DNA of 64,000 nucleotides from Mangifera indica (GCF_011075055.1 NC_058155.1:5785537-5849536); one strand, 5' to 3'; counted from the stretch's first letter, positions 47,481 to 58,201 are shown. Translations and numbers: made by a program. The notes: generated by a model not told the origin, from the letters alone.

Positions 47481-47599
47481 CTGAGACAATGTAAAAAATT
47501 CGTAAACAAATGTATACGTGAAAAAAACATAAAAAGATGAAAAATACCAAATAATCAAAAAGAAAACGACAAAACTTAAAAAACAAGATTTAACTGCCT

Positions 47600-48660
47600 G
47601 ATAACGGAATTGAAATTTGAATTCTGAAAATTGAAAAACCCTAGAATGGGAACAATCGAAAAATTCTTAAGAAATCTGAAAAATACGAGTCCATACCTCG
47701 TAAAAGTTGAAAAACCCTAGAATGGAAACAATTGAAAATTTCTTTGAAAATCTGAAAAATACGAGTCTATACCTCGTAAAACGGTTAAATTCGAAAAAAC
47801 GAAATTGAAATTCGAATTTTTGAAGTTGAAAAACTCTAGAATGGAAACAATCGAAAAATTCTTAAGAAATCTGGAAAATACGAGTCCATATCTCGTAAAA
47901 CGGTTAAATTCTAAAAAATTGAAATGAAATTCCAATTTTAGAAGTTGAAAAAACCTAGAATGGGAACAATCGAAAAATCCTTCGGAAATCTGAAATATAA
48001 GAGTCCATATCTCGTAAAACGGTGAAATCCGAAGAAATAGAATTGAAATTCGAATTCTAAAAGTTGAAAAACCCTAGAATGGGAACAATCAAAAAATCCT
48101 TCGAAAATCTGAAAGATAAGAGTCCATATCTCGTAAAACGGTGAAATCCGAAGAAACAGAATTGAAATTCGAATTCTAAAAGTTGAAAAACCCTAGAATG
48201 GGAACAATCAAAAAATCCTTCGAAAATCTGAAAGATAAGAGTCCATATCTCGTAAAACGGTGAAATTCGAAAAAACGGAATTGAAATTCGAATTCTAAAA
48301 GTTGAAAAACCCTAGAATAGGAACAATCGAAAAATTCTTTAGAAATCTGAAAAATACGAGTTCATATCTCGTAAAACGATAAAATCCAAAAAAACGGAAT
48401 TGAAATTCGAATTCTAAAAGTTGAAAAACCCTAGAATGGAAACAATCGAAAAATCCTTCGGAAATCTGAAAAATACGAGTCCATATCTCGTAAAACGATA
48501 AAATTCGAAAAAACAGAATTAAAATTCGAATTCTAAAAGTTGAAAAAAAATCCTTTGGAAATCTGAAAAATACGAGTCCATATCTCGTAAAACGATAAAA
48601 TCCGAAAAAACGGAATTGAAATTCGAATTCTAAAAGTTGAAAAACCCTAGAACAGAAAAA
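47600..48660 (-). repeat. E2 right minisatellite: ~9-10 units of ~119 bp
   Basis: TTGAAAAACCCTAGAATGG recurs about every 119 bp (47706, 47824, 47943, 48063, 48182, 48301, 48421 and partials), with AATACGAGTCCATATCTCG and AAACGGAATTGAAATTCGAA. One unit near 48540 has lost ~20 bp. Homologous to the E1 arrays but of a distinct subtype. Confidence 0.88.
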
Positions 48661-48729
48661 ACGGATATAAAATTCGAAAAGTACACAATCAAAAACCCTA
48701 GATAAGTAAAATCTCAATTTACCCCCTCA

Positions 48730-49346
48730 TGAAAACTGAAATTCTGAAAGGTCCACTCTGTTCTAAAGAATTTCCCCAGCTTCCCAATATTTTAAAAAAG
48801 CTACTTTTCCCCCCCAAAAACAGCCGAACGGTCCTGAACGTGGGATGCGCGATTTTGACGTGGGAAACACTGTTCCCACGTCGGACTGCCGATCTCTTCG
48901 GCAGTCATTTTCGGCCAAATTTTGGTCGTTTCAGCCTCCGATTTTCACATAAATCAAATCTACACGTTGTCTAACACAAAACCCCTCAATCAATTCAACA
49001 AAAACAACCAAGAATCAAAACATTTCAAGCATTTTTAAGCCGTAAACCCTAAAATTTCAAACCGAAAAATCTCAATCAAATCTCAATAATATGAGCAATA
49101 ATTTGATCCAAACAAGATTAAGGGAGATATACTAACCTTCTTTGCCATTTGTGGGTGCCGGAAATCAAGAAAATCGACGGAAATCAGATCGCCCGTGGGA
49201 TAAACGTGGTGACGTGAAAATGTTTGGAAATTTCAGAGAAATGCACAGTAAATCGCTAATATTAACGTGGGAAATTGCATTTTTTTTTGTGTTATATATA
49301 TGGACATTTTCGTAATTTTGCAAAACTCGCGTTGGCGTGTTAATTT
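48730..49346 (-). repeat. E2 right subterminal repeat, unit 1
   Basis: Counterpart of E1 43991-44590 and duplicated at 49347-49979. CGTGGGA motifs recur (48840, 48859, 49195, 49256). Confidence 0.8.
48857..48905. other. E2 hairpins 1 and 2
   Basis: 48857-48882: GACGTGGGAA-acactg-TTCCCACGTC, perfect. 48885-48905: ACTGCCGA-tctct-TCGGCAGT, perfect. Both occupy the same positions as the E1 hairpins; hairpin 1 has A/T instead of C/G at a paired arm position. Confidence 0.85.
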
Positions 49347-49979
49347 TCAAAAAAACCCCACGTGGGATAAGTATTTCTCACGTCACCCCAATTGTTTTAA
49401 AAAGCTAATTTCCCCCCCCCCCCTAAATTAGGCTGAACGTGGGATTATTGATTTTGACGTGGGAAACACTGTTCACAGTCGGACTGCCGATCTCTTCGGC
49501 AGTCATTTTCGGCCAAATTTTGGTCGTTTTAGCCACCGATTTTCACATAAATCGAATCTACACGTTGTATAACACAAAACCCCTCAATTAATTCAACAAA
49601 AACAACCAAGAATCAAAACATTTTAAGCATTGTTCAAACCGTAAACCCTAAATTTTCAAACCGAAAAATCTCAATCAAATCTCAATAATATGAGCAATAA
49701 CTTGATCCAAACAAGATTACGGGAGATGTGATAACATTATTTTCCATTTTCGGTTGCCGGAAAGCAAGCAAATCGGCGAAAATGACATTTGCCGTGGGGT
49801 TGCCGTGGGATGCGTTAAAAATTCGAATTTTCTTTGAATTGCACAGTGAAAATTTGCTGTGTTTATATATGGGGGCATTTTCGTCATTTCACAAAACCTG
49901 GGCATTTTTGCTTAAACCTGAATTTTTTGGGCAATTTCGCTTAGACTCCTTTAATTTTGCCTAATTTTTAAAATTTCCC
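49347..49979 (-). repeat. E2 right subterminal repeat, unit 2, with right TIR
   Basis: Second copy. Hairpin 1 is partly decayed (GACGTGGGAA with TTCACAGTC), while hairpin 2 is intact. Minus-strand TATATAAA near 49865. Confidence 0.78.
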
Positions 49980-49988
49980 TAATATTTA

Positions 49989-50627
49989 TTTTGAATGTAC
50001 ATTCATGGGCTGCGAATAAATTTTCTTTGCTACTAAGAAAATTAGTACAGGCAGTTGACAACAGTGAAAAGACGCGAAACATCTGAGTTCTGTGAGGACT
50101 GGGATCAACGCAAACAAAATTACCCACGCGTCAATTCTTTTCTCCTTTTTCTTTTTTTAATAAATCAAAACTTTTTCTCTCTATAAAAAGTCCCGTTTTT
50201 TATTTGACTTTTAAAAGAATGTGATCACATTTTAAACTCTTTTTCAAACCCCACAAGAAACTTAGATGTTGTCCGTACACTGATGACAACTTGTTTGATA
50301 AGGGGAGCGACGTCATGAAGAGGAGACTGAAGACTTTTCTTTTCTTCCTTGAGACACCAAACGGCCGAATGGGAATGGAATAAATGAGCGAATGACTTTT
50401 GGGCTCTTTAATATGCTTTTAAAAAGCATTTCAAGGTGTGATATGATATGCCAAACAAAAGACGATGTTAAATGTGTTAGCAGCTTTTCAAGTGGAAGTA
50501 CTGTAGATTCCTTGTCTCTTCATTGCATTTGCATGGTGTTTTCTTCCTACTGAAGTAAGCTAGTTGCCTCTCATTAGTAAAGCTACTTCATTTGACTGTG
50601 TAATTCTCAGAAGAAGGATCAGTGGAT
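49989..50627 (+). promoter_or_regulatory. Upstream region of SEN1-like helicase gene
   Basis: Between the E2 target site and the start codon. CTATAAAAAG at 50181-50190 is a TATA-box candidate, with about 440 bp to the ATG. E2 inserted only ~190 bp upstream of this box. Assignment is by position and motif only. Confidence 0.35.
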
Positions 50628-53600
50628 ATGATGATGGAAGGTGAAGGTAGTAGTAGCAGCAAGAAGAGAGGAGTTCAAAATCATGACGATGGCTTCATTA
50701 ATACTCTCTTTTCCTGGTCTCTTGATGACATTCGTAACAAAAATCTTTTCAGTCATAAGGTTTGCTTTCTTTACTCTTCTTCATTTTCAGTAACTAATAA
50801 ATTTTAATAAAGAAACTCATATTTTATATTTATATCCCTAGGATATACCAGTTAATAATTTTCCCTTTTAATCATCTGTAATGTTCGATGTTATGTTTGT
50901 TTGGCTTTTTAATTGTTACGTTCGGCGTTTCCCTTTTAATCATCTGTAATGTTCAGTTGTCTATGAAAATGGAGCAATGTTTTTAACTGCGGCATTGGCG
51001 TTTCCCGCTCATTCTTGTGTAAATGTTGGGGATGCTCCTCTCTTATTAGTGCAGTGCGGCTTTACAAAAAGAAATATTTGTAGTTTGTTTCCTTTTTTTT
51101 TATTTTTATTTTTTTGGCAACGGTTGATCTCATTCAGCAACAAGCTTTAGATGAGATTTCTCTTTACTTTCTAGTGCTTTCATCTTACGTTCAAGTTCAT
51201 GCTGGCTGAAAATGGCTTAATTGATATTTTATTACTGAATTGAGTAATTGTTTTATTCCTTTCAGGTGGAAAAAATTCCGGAATCATTTGAATCTGTCAC
51301 TCAGTATTTGGGGTCATTTGTTTATCCTTTGTTGGAAGAAACACGAGCAGAACTGTCTTCACCTATGGAGATCATTTCAAGAGCACCTTATGCTAAGGTG
51401 GATGTTTTTAGGCCTCTTGGATCTGAGTTATTTGATGTTAAGATTGATTACTGGAGGAACAGGTTCAGTAACAATGGTAAAGAGCCTTATAAAACTTTGC
51501 GGGGGATATTTTAATTTTAGCAGATGCGAAACCTGAAACTATTTCCGACTTGGAGAGGGTTGGTAGAATGTGGTCTTTTCTATCAGTCATGACAATCGCT
51601 GAGGATGATAATGATAGCACTTCTACTTACTTTAAAGTGAAGGCTTCAAAAAGCATCCAGCAGTTTGAAAGGGAGAAATCACTGTTTGTGATTTTCTTGG
51701 CAAATATTACTACTAACAGAAGAATATGGAAATCCTTGAACATGTCCCGAAATTTGAAGATTATCAAAAAAGTTTTACGCGGGAATTCCGTGGTAAGTTT
51801 TCTGAAGATGATTTACTTATACTATACTTATTCTTGCTGACATACATTGTGTAGTTTTTGATTGAGACTTGCATGTTGCATGACAGTCGGAGGAAAGTTG
51901 CCAAGTCTGTTCTGAACTGAATGGAGGGATCTTATATGAGAAATTTGGTAGTGGCTTATCATCGACATTGAATGATTCGCAATTGAATGCAGTTCTTGCC
52001 TGTCTTGATGGAGTGCGTTGTGATCACAAGTCCTCTGTGCAACTTATATGGGGTCCCCCTGGAACAGGGAAAACTAAAGCTGTTAGTATGCTTCTCTTTA
52101 CTCTGTTGAAAACAAAATGCAGAACCCTTACTTGTGCCCCGACGAATGTTGCAATTACAGAAGTTGCTTCTCGTGTTCTGAAGCTGCTGAAAGAATCGAT
52201 TAAAACTGATGACTATGGAAGTGAGACTCTGATGCTTCCTCTTGGAGATATTCTCTTGTTTGGGAGTAAGGAGAGACTCAAAGTTGGTCAAGAAATAGAA
52301 GAAATATATTTGGATTATCGCGTTAAAAAGCTTTCAGAGTGTTTTGGTACGCTGACTGGCTGGAGGCATTGCTTCTCATCCATGATGGATTTACTTGAAG
52401 ATTGTGTTTCTCAGTATCACATTTTCTTGGAGAATAAATTGGTAAAGAAGAGAGAAAGTACTGACAAAAATGAAGTCAAAGAGAATTACAGGAATATGGA
52501 AATGGAAGGTGACAATGAGGAGTTTAAATCATTTCTTGAATTTGTGAGAGATAGATTTAAACATACTGCTACTCCTCTTAGGAATTGTATATTTATCTTC
52601 TGCACTCACATACCAAAACGTTTCATTTTGGAAAGTAATTTTCAAAATATGATAGATCTTATCAGTTTACTTGATTCTTTCGAAACTTTGTTGTTTCAAA
52701 AAAATGTAGTTTCTGACGAGCTGCAAGAGCTCTTTTCACATTCAGTAGCTGAAGAGTTTTTTTCATCACCTGGGCATAGAAATTACTTGTTGCAGAAAAG
52801 GAGAGGTGAATGCCATACAGTTTTAAAAAATCTTCAGGATTCCTTTAATAAACTTAAGTTTCCAAGTGGTATGAACATAGATTCATTAAAAGCTTTCTGC
52901 TTTAAAACAGCTTCTGTAATATTTTGCACTGCTTCTAGTTCATTTAAGCTGCATTCAGTGGCCATGGAACCACTGAACGTTCTGGTCATTGATGAAGCGG
53001 CACAACTAAAAGAAAGTGAGTCGACAATACCCCTGCAACTGTTGGGCTTAAATCATACTATTCTCATTGGGGATGAGTGCCAATTGCCAGCAATGGTTAA
53101 AAGCAAGGTATGGTTTATGTTATTTCAACAGTTCTGGTGACTTTTTTGTATTTGGCCTTTGCTTTACTTTTTAAGTTCCTTTGTTCGGCTTTTTTTTTAT
53201 CAGGTTACTGACGAAGCTTCCTTCGGGAGAAGCTTATTTGAGAGGCTGAGCTCATTGGGTCGCTCTAAACACCTGCTCAATACACAGTATCGGATGCACC
53301 CCTCAATTAGCTGCTTCCCAAATTCTTATTTTTATAACAACCGGATTTGGGATTCTCCTAATGTTAAAAGAAGAATCAACAAAAATGTCTTTTTGCCAAG
53401 ATCTCCAATATTCCGTCCATATTCTTTCATCAATATTCTTGAAGGGAGAGAAGAGTCCATTGGCCGTAGCTGGAGAAATATGGTTGAGGTAGCTGTTGTG
53501 ATGAAAATATTGCAGAACCTGTACAAAGGTATGTGTTGTTGGAGTCTCATGTTTATATTAGCATATCATTCATTTAAATTCTGATATTCCACTTTGAGAA

Positions 53601-54876
53601 ACAAAACATTAGCTCTATATTGTCAGCATTTTAATTGATGACTGTATGTCCCAGAGGCTTAACCTACCTTTCTATAGCAGGCAATTAATGAAACTAGCTT
53701 TTTTGAGAATAATTTATACATTTACATGGCCTTTTATTTCAATTATGCAAATGGAAATCTAAAAGTGCGGATTTCTTGTTAATATCTAATGCTATATACT
53801 GTCAAATTTTTATTGGCTAACATCTCATGCATGTACTAATTTGTATTATGCATCACTTGTTAAACATGATTGAAGAGAAAGAGTTAAATTAAATAATGAA
53901 ATCATTATATAAATGGCATGAATTGTTTCAACTTGAACAAATTCCAAACATACTTCTATTGAATCTCCTTATTATATCCATGGTAATTCATAATATGCAG
54001 ATTGGAATGACTCAAAACAGAAGCTGAGCATTGGCATAGTCTCACCTTACAGTGCTCAAGTACAAGCAATTGAAAAAAAACTTGGAGGCAAGTATGATGA
54101 CTCTGATGACTTTACTGTAAAAGTGAAGTCGATTGATGGGTTTCAAGGTGGTGAGGAGGACATTATTATAATTTCCACTGTGAGAAGCAACGAAAGGGGA
54201 TCCATTGGATTCTTGTCCAAGCCACAGAGAATCAATGTTGCACTTACAAGGGCCAGGTATACATGTAAATATTGTACATTGTGTTTTGTTCATTTTAGTA
54301 ACTATAGTGAATAACTACGGTCCCTTTGATACCCTCTAGGCACTGTTTATGGATTTTAGGGAATGAAAGGACCTTAACTCATGGTGAATCTGTTTGGAAA
54401 ATCTTAATCAATGATGCTAAGGACCGCTGTTGTTTCTTTAATGCTGTTGAAGATAAGGATTTGGCCAAAGCTATATTAGAGCCCAAAAAAGAGCTTAATG
54501 AATTGAATGAATTGCTGAATGCTGACAGTGTACTTTTCAACAATCAAAAGTGGAAGGTATATTGTTTCCTTAGCTATACTTGCTTTGCCAATCAATTTTT
54601 CCTACCATGGTTAGTGCTTATATTTGTCAGTGACGCTGATTTCACTTGGATGTTCACTTGAATAACCTATTCTTGCAGCAGAACAGGAGTACTAAAGGCA
54701 AGGCAACGGAGGCAGGTTCAGAAGAGAAATTGGATAAGGACAGTAAGGAGGCATTGCAAGTTCATCTAGCCTCTGGTTCCCAGTGGCCAGAAAATTCTCA
54801 GAAGATTGAAAACAAGGGGAAGGGAAAGAAAAAGCCTAAGAGAAAGAACAAGCGAAATGGTAAGCAGAAAAACTAG
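50628..54876 (+). CDS. SEN1/UPF1-like superfamily 1B helicase, one apparent frameshift
   Basis: Seven exons with GT-AG introns: 50628-50759, 51266-51792, 51887-53107, 53204-53528, 54001-54256, 54340-54556, 54679-54876. About 958 codons if one G is restored. N-terminus: [19 protein letters not shown], then [18 protein letters not shown], typical of plant SEN1-like proteins. Walker A GPPGTGKT near residue 276, DEAA (motif II) near 589, QYRMHP near 655, GFQGGEED near 782, VALTRAR (motif VI) near 815, Lys-rich tail at the end. Such proteins unwind RNA or RNA-DNA duplexes; targets are unknown. Defect: in exon 2 the run at 51501-51505 has five Gs where six keep [16 protein letters not shown] in frame; as written it stops at IF. 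The start is the first ATG of three in a row. Confidence 0.82.
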
Positions 54877-55025
54877 CAACCAAAGCTAAGATTTTGCATT
54901 TCTGAACTTGATTGCCTTATGGTACAAATGGCCAAGTTTGTCAGTCTTTCTGGTTATATAAGAACAAATTGTTATTTTATATTTTAAATATTTATTGATA
55001 TTGAATGGTCAGTTTTGTTTCACAG

Positions 55026-55415
55026 AATTCTGGCGACAGAAAGATGCAGATGATGAAAAGAGCATTTTGTTGAATGCCCCAGCAGTTGAGGTAATTTCAT
55101 TTCTTTTTTCACATCTGTTGAATGCAGTATGAATGAAGTAATAAGATTAGATTTAGATTTTTTTTTTTTTGGGTGATTTTACAGTTGGATGTTCACTTGA
55201 ATAACCTAATCTTGCAGCAGAATAGGAGTACTAAAGGCAAGGCAACAGAGGCGGGTTCAGAAGAGAAATTGGATAAGGACAGGAAGGAGGCATTGCAAGT
55301 TCATCTAGCCACTGGTTCCCAGTGGCCAGAAAATTCTGAGAAGATTGAAAACAAGGGGAAAGGAATGAAAAAGCCTAAGAGAAAGAACAAGCGAAATGGT
55401 AAGCAGAAAAACTAG
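55026..55415 (+). CDS. Cassette 2: mini-exon 55026-55090 and exon 55218-55415
   Basis: The mini-exon follows tttgtttcacag and encodes (E)FWRQKDADDEKSILLNA.. to AVE, ending at a GAG|gtaatt donor. The next exon starts CAGAATAGG in the same phase and encodes [18 protein letters not shown].. to KQKN with TAG. An AATG|GTAAGC donor inside the exon (55398/55399) would bypass the stop. Whether it is transcribed or spliced in is unknown. Confidence 0.5.
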
Positions 55416-55564
55416 CAACCAAAGCTAAGATTTTGCATTTCTGAACTTGATTACCTTATGGTACAAATAGCCAAGTTTGTCAGTCTTTCTGGTTATATAA
55501 GAACAAATTTTTATTTTATATTTTAAATATTTCTTGATATTGAATGGTCAGTTATGTTTCACAG

Positions 55565-55953
55565 AATTCTGGCAACAGAAAGATGCAGATGATGAAAAGA
55601 GCATTTTGTTGAATGCCCCAGCAATTGAGGTAATTTCATTTCTCTTTTCACATCTGTTGAATGCAGTATGAATGAAGTAATAACATTAGATTTAGATTTT
55701 TTTTTTTTTGGTGATTTTACCGTTGGATGTTCACTTGAATAACCTAATCTTGCAGCAGAATAGGAGTACTAAAGGCAAGGCAACAGAGGCGGGATCAGAA
55801 GATAAATTGGATAAGGACAGTAAGGAGGCATTGCAAGTTCATCTAGCCTCTGGTTCCCAGTGGCCAGAAAATTCTCAGAAGATTGAAAACAAGGGGAAGG
55901 GAAAGAAAAAGCCTAAGAGAAAGAACAAGCGAAATGGTAAGCAGAAAAACTAG
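55565..55953 (+). CDS. Cassette 3: mini-exon 55565-55629 and exon 55756-55953
   Basis: Same structure; mini-exon 65 nt and exon to the internal donor 181 nt (55756-55936), together 246 nt. Coding differences from cassette 1 are few (AIE for AVE, SEDKLD for SEEKLD). Confidence 0.5.
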
Positions 55954-56102
55954 CAACCAAAGCTAAGATTTTGCATTTCTGAACTTGATTACCTTATGGT
56001 ACAAATGGCAAAGTTTGTCAGTCTTTCTGGTTATATAAGAACAAATTGTTATTTTATATTTTAAATATTTATTGATATTAAATGGTCAGTTTTGTTTCAC
56101 AG

Positions 56103-56485
56103 AATTCTGGCAACAGAAAGATGCAGATGATGAAAAGAGCATTTTGTTGAATGCCCCAGCAGTTGAGGTAATTTCATTTCTTTTTTCGCATCTATTAAAT
56201 ACAGTTTGAAGTAATAAGATTACATTAAGATTTTTTTTTTTTGTGATTTTACGGTTGGATGTTCACTTGAATAGCCTAATCTTGCAGCAGAATAGGAGTA
56301 CTAAAGGCAAGGCAACAAAGGCGGGATCAGAAGAGAAATTGGATAAGGACAGTAAGGAGGCATTGCAAGTTCATCTAGCCTCTGGTTCCCAGCGGCCAGA
56401 AAATTCTGAGAAGATTGAAAACAAGGGGAAGGGAAAGAAAAGGCCTAAGAGAAAGAACAAGCGAAATGGTAAGCAGAAAAACTAG
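56103..56485 (+). CDS. Cassette 4: mini-exon 56103-56167 and exon 56288-56485
   Basis: Last copy. After its TAG (56483-56485) there is no further mini-exon because the sequence switches to PMEI 3' flank at about 56538. It would be the natural terminal exon of a fully spliced array. Confidence 0.5.
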
Positions 56486-56537
56486 CAACCAAAGCTAAGA
56501 TTTCGCATTTCTGAACTTGATTACCTTATGGTACAAA

Positions 56538-56749
56538 TGGCCAAAAATCCTTTGCGGTTTGATTCTAAAAAGTACTGTTTTTGTACTGGAGGTTGCTACA
56601 ACGATTATTCAATCATGGACTAAACACTTCATGGTTGAATGGTTGTATTATCAACGTCCCTTACAGGGAACAAATTTTCAAATTGTTTATTTGAATGCAG
56701 AATGTGGATAATTTAATTTTATTAATTTGGTATATAAATGAATAATGCC

Positions 56750-56758
<9 letters not shown>
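56538..56758 (+). repeat. PMEI 3' flank copy fused to cassette array
   Basis: Matches 33405-33633. The join is within GGTACAAATGGCC|AAAAATCC, where both parents share GCCAA. Confidence 0.85.

Positions 56759-56793
<35 letters not shown>
56752..56793. repeat. (AT)n microsatellite
   Basis: About twenty uninterrupted AT units between the PMEI flank and PMEI-4; a likely polymorphic and replication-slippage site. Confidence 0.95.
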
Positions 56794-56795
<2 letters not shown>

Positions 56796-56799
56796 CAAT

Positions 56800-57186
56800 A
56801 TGAATGTTGGTATACATAGTAATGCAGAAGATATATGTGATTGTGTAGCCGCTCTCGCATTAGATCCTAAAGCCTTGTCTACAACAAACGTGAAATTGCT
56901 GGCTAAGATAGCGCTAAACTTGGCTGTATCTAATTCCACAAGCAGCCTAAAATACATTGATGCAATGGCGAAGAAGGAAAAATCTTCACCGAGACTGAAA
57001 TCGGCACACGAGTTCTGCATTTCACAGTATCAGTACACCGTGAATTCATTCAAAAGTGCTTTGAGCGACTTGGATGTAGATCCTATGACTGCAAATTATG
57101 ATGCAAAAGTTGCTTCTGATGGTGCATCTTACTGTGCAGACAAAATGAAATCTGAGGGATTTCAATCTAAAGACGGTTACCAATAA
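56800..57186 (+). pseudogene. PMEI-4, truncated at both ends
   Basis: Homology starts at DCVAALALDPKALSTTNVKL (about 56839). The signal peptide and first Cys are missing, replaced by unrelated MNVGIHSNAEDIC. The middle helices and both later Cys are well preserved and closest to PMEI-1 and -3. Near the end QSKD jumps to GYQ and a stop because ~60 bp were deleted (the last helix TRNNYVKIYS.. is lost), shifting the frame. Confidence 0.82.
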
Positions 57187-57620
57187 GATGCGCTGAATTA
57201 ATTGGTATAAATAATATTCTATGGCATGGTTACATTACATACGGGAAAGTTTTCTTCTTTTTTTGGGAATAATTACTGATGTTATCTATTTGAATCAAAT
57301 GATTTAATTTTATTAATATGGTGGCATCTGAGGGTATTTATGTCTATTTTCAATAGTTATATAGATTAGACAAGGTGAAAGATTAATCAATTATTTTTAT
57401 CCAGATCAATTCCCTCGATAAATTATTCTTCAATTAGTTGGATGAGATTGTATGATGCAAAAGATATTTCTGATTAATTACATAATGTAGCGAAAATGTT
57501 TTTTATTCTTAATTAATTGTTTAAATTAAGATGACATGATAAATAATGTGTGATACCCACAGGCACAATCAAGGGTAATTTTTTCCTTTTCACATTATTC
57601 TAATTGATAATATATGTAGA
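57187..57620. other. PMEI-4 3' flank
   Basis: No gene; resembles the region after PMEI-1 (TGGCATGGTT/TCCC.. and TTAATTAATT blocks). Confidence 0.45.
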
Positions 57621-57778
57621 GCAATGTTATGCATACATATTTTTGTATACATAAATGAGGACACACATGATATATCATTATGTGATTAAATATTACTTTA
57701 TTCTTAATTCAAAATAACTTAATTACTTGATGATATATATCAAATGTGTACTTAAAATGAATACATATAGTTTTATTG
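57621..57778 (+). repeat. MITE-like repeat M, copy 5
   Basis: GAGCAATGTTATGCATACAT to ATATAGTTTTATTG, with the TTATGTGATTAAATATTACT core. Confidence 0.65.
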
Positions 57779-57897
57779 TTATATGTATTTAGACCCATAT
57801 GCAACCATGTAACACAAGGGTGTATGCCCATGCATGTGCATATAAGAGTACACGCTTGTTGTCCCGTAAAGTAGAGGGACACGTGCATGTTGAGATG

Positions 57898-58201
57898 TGC
57901 CAAAATCTGAGAGAGCAGAGTTGGTTCAATGTGACGAACCAGAGAAGCTCAAGAAGAGTAAAAAAGAATTCTGTTTTATTGCTTATGTGTTTGATCTTTA
58001 CATGTAATGGCTTTATATACTGAAAATTACAATCTATCTACGACAACATAATATTTGTACAATCTGCTCATCAATATAAACATGATTTTAGGGATGTGAT
58101 AGCTAATAATCTGGGATGTGTTATGGATGATAATTTGCTTGATTTCTGGGATATGATTTGCATGATTTCCAAGGATGTGGATGTGATTCTGATTTTCAAT
58201 A
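57898..58201 (-). repeat. Copia D 3' LTR
   Basis: 304 bp; the start (sense) is directly after GAGGGGGAG at 58202-58210. Confidence 0.92.

Larger units (their letters stand above)
45741..49979 (+). mobile_element. MULE E2: shorter relative of E1
   Basis: 4239 bp with TIRs GGGAAATTTTAAAAAATGG.. and complement GGGAAATTTTAAAAATTAG.., and a perfect 9-bp TSD TAATATTTA (45732-45740, 49980-49988). Left and right ends match E1. Transposase is absent; the minus-strand gene is reduced to the DUF1985 N-terminus joined out of frame to the Ulp1 C-terminus. Minisatellite arrays flank it in opposite orientations. It sits only ~0.5 kb from E1. Confidence 0.87.
54640..56540 (+). repeat. Four-copy tandem repeat of terminal-exon cassette (~532-539 bp)
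   Basis: The last exon starts again at 55218, 55756 and 56288 after 54679 (spacings 539, 538, 532). Units include the ttcttgcag-type acceptor, exon, 3' flank and a 65-nt mini-exon. Similarity is very high, so the expansion is recent or homogenised. The single-copy equivalent lies at 8680-13380 in the TRANK1-like gene. Confidence 0.92.

Noticed and set aside
42824..48717. Phe/Arg-rich or Ser-rich proteins encoded by frames in the 119-bp arrays
   Set aside because: The period is not a multiple of three, frames change every unit, and composition follows the AT-rich repeat; no conserved protein.
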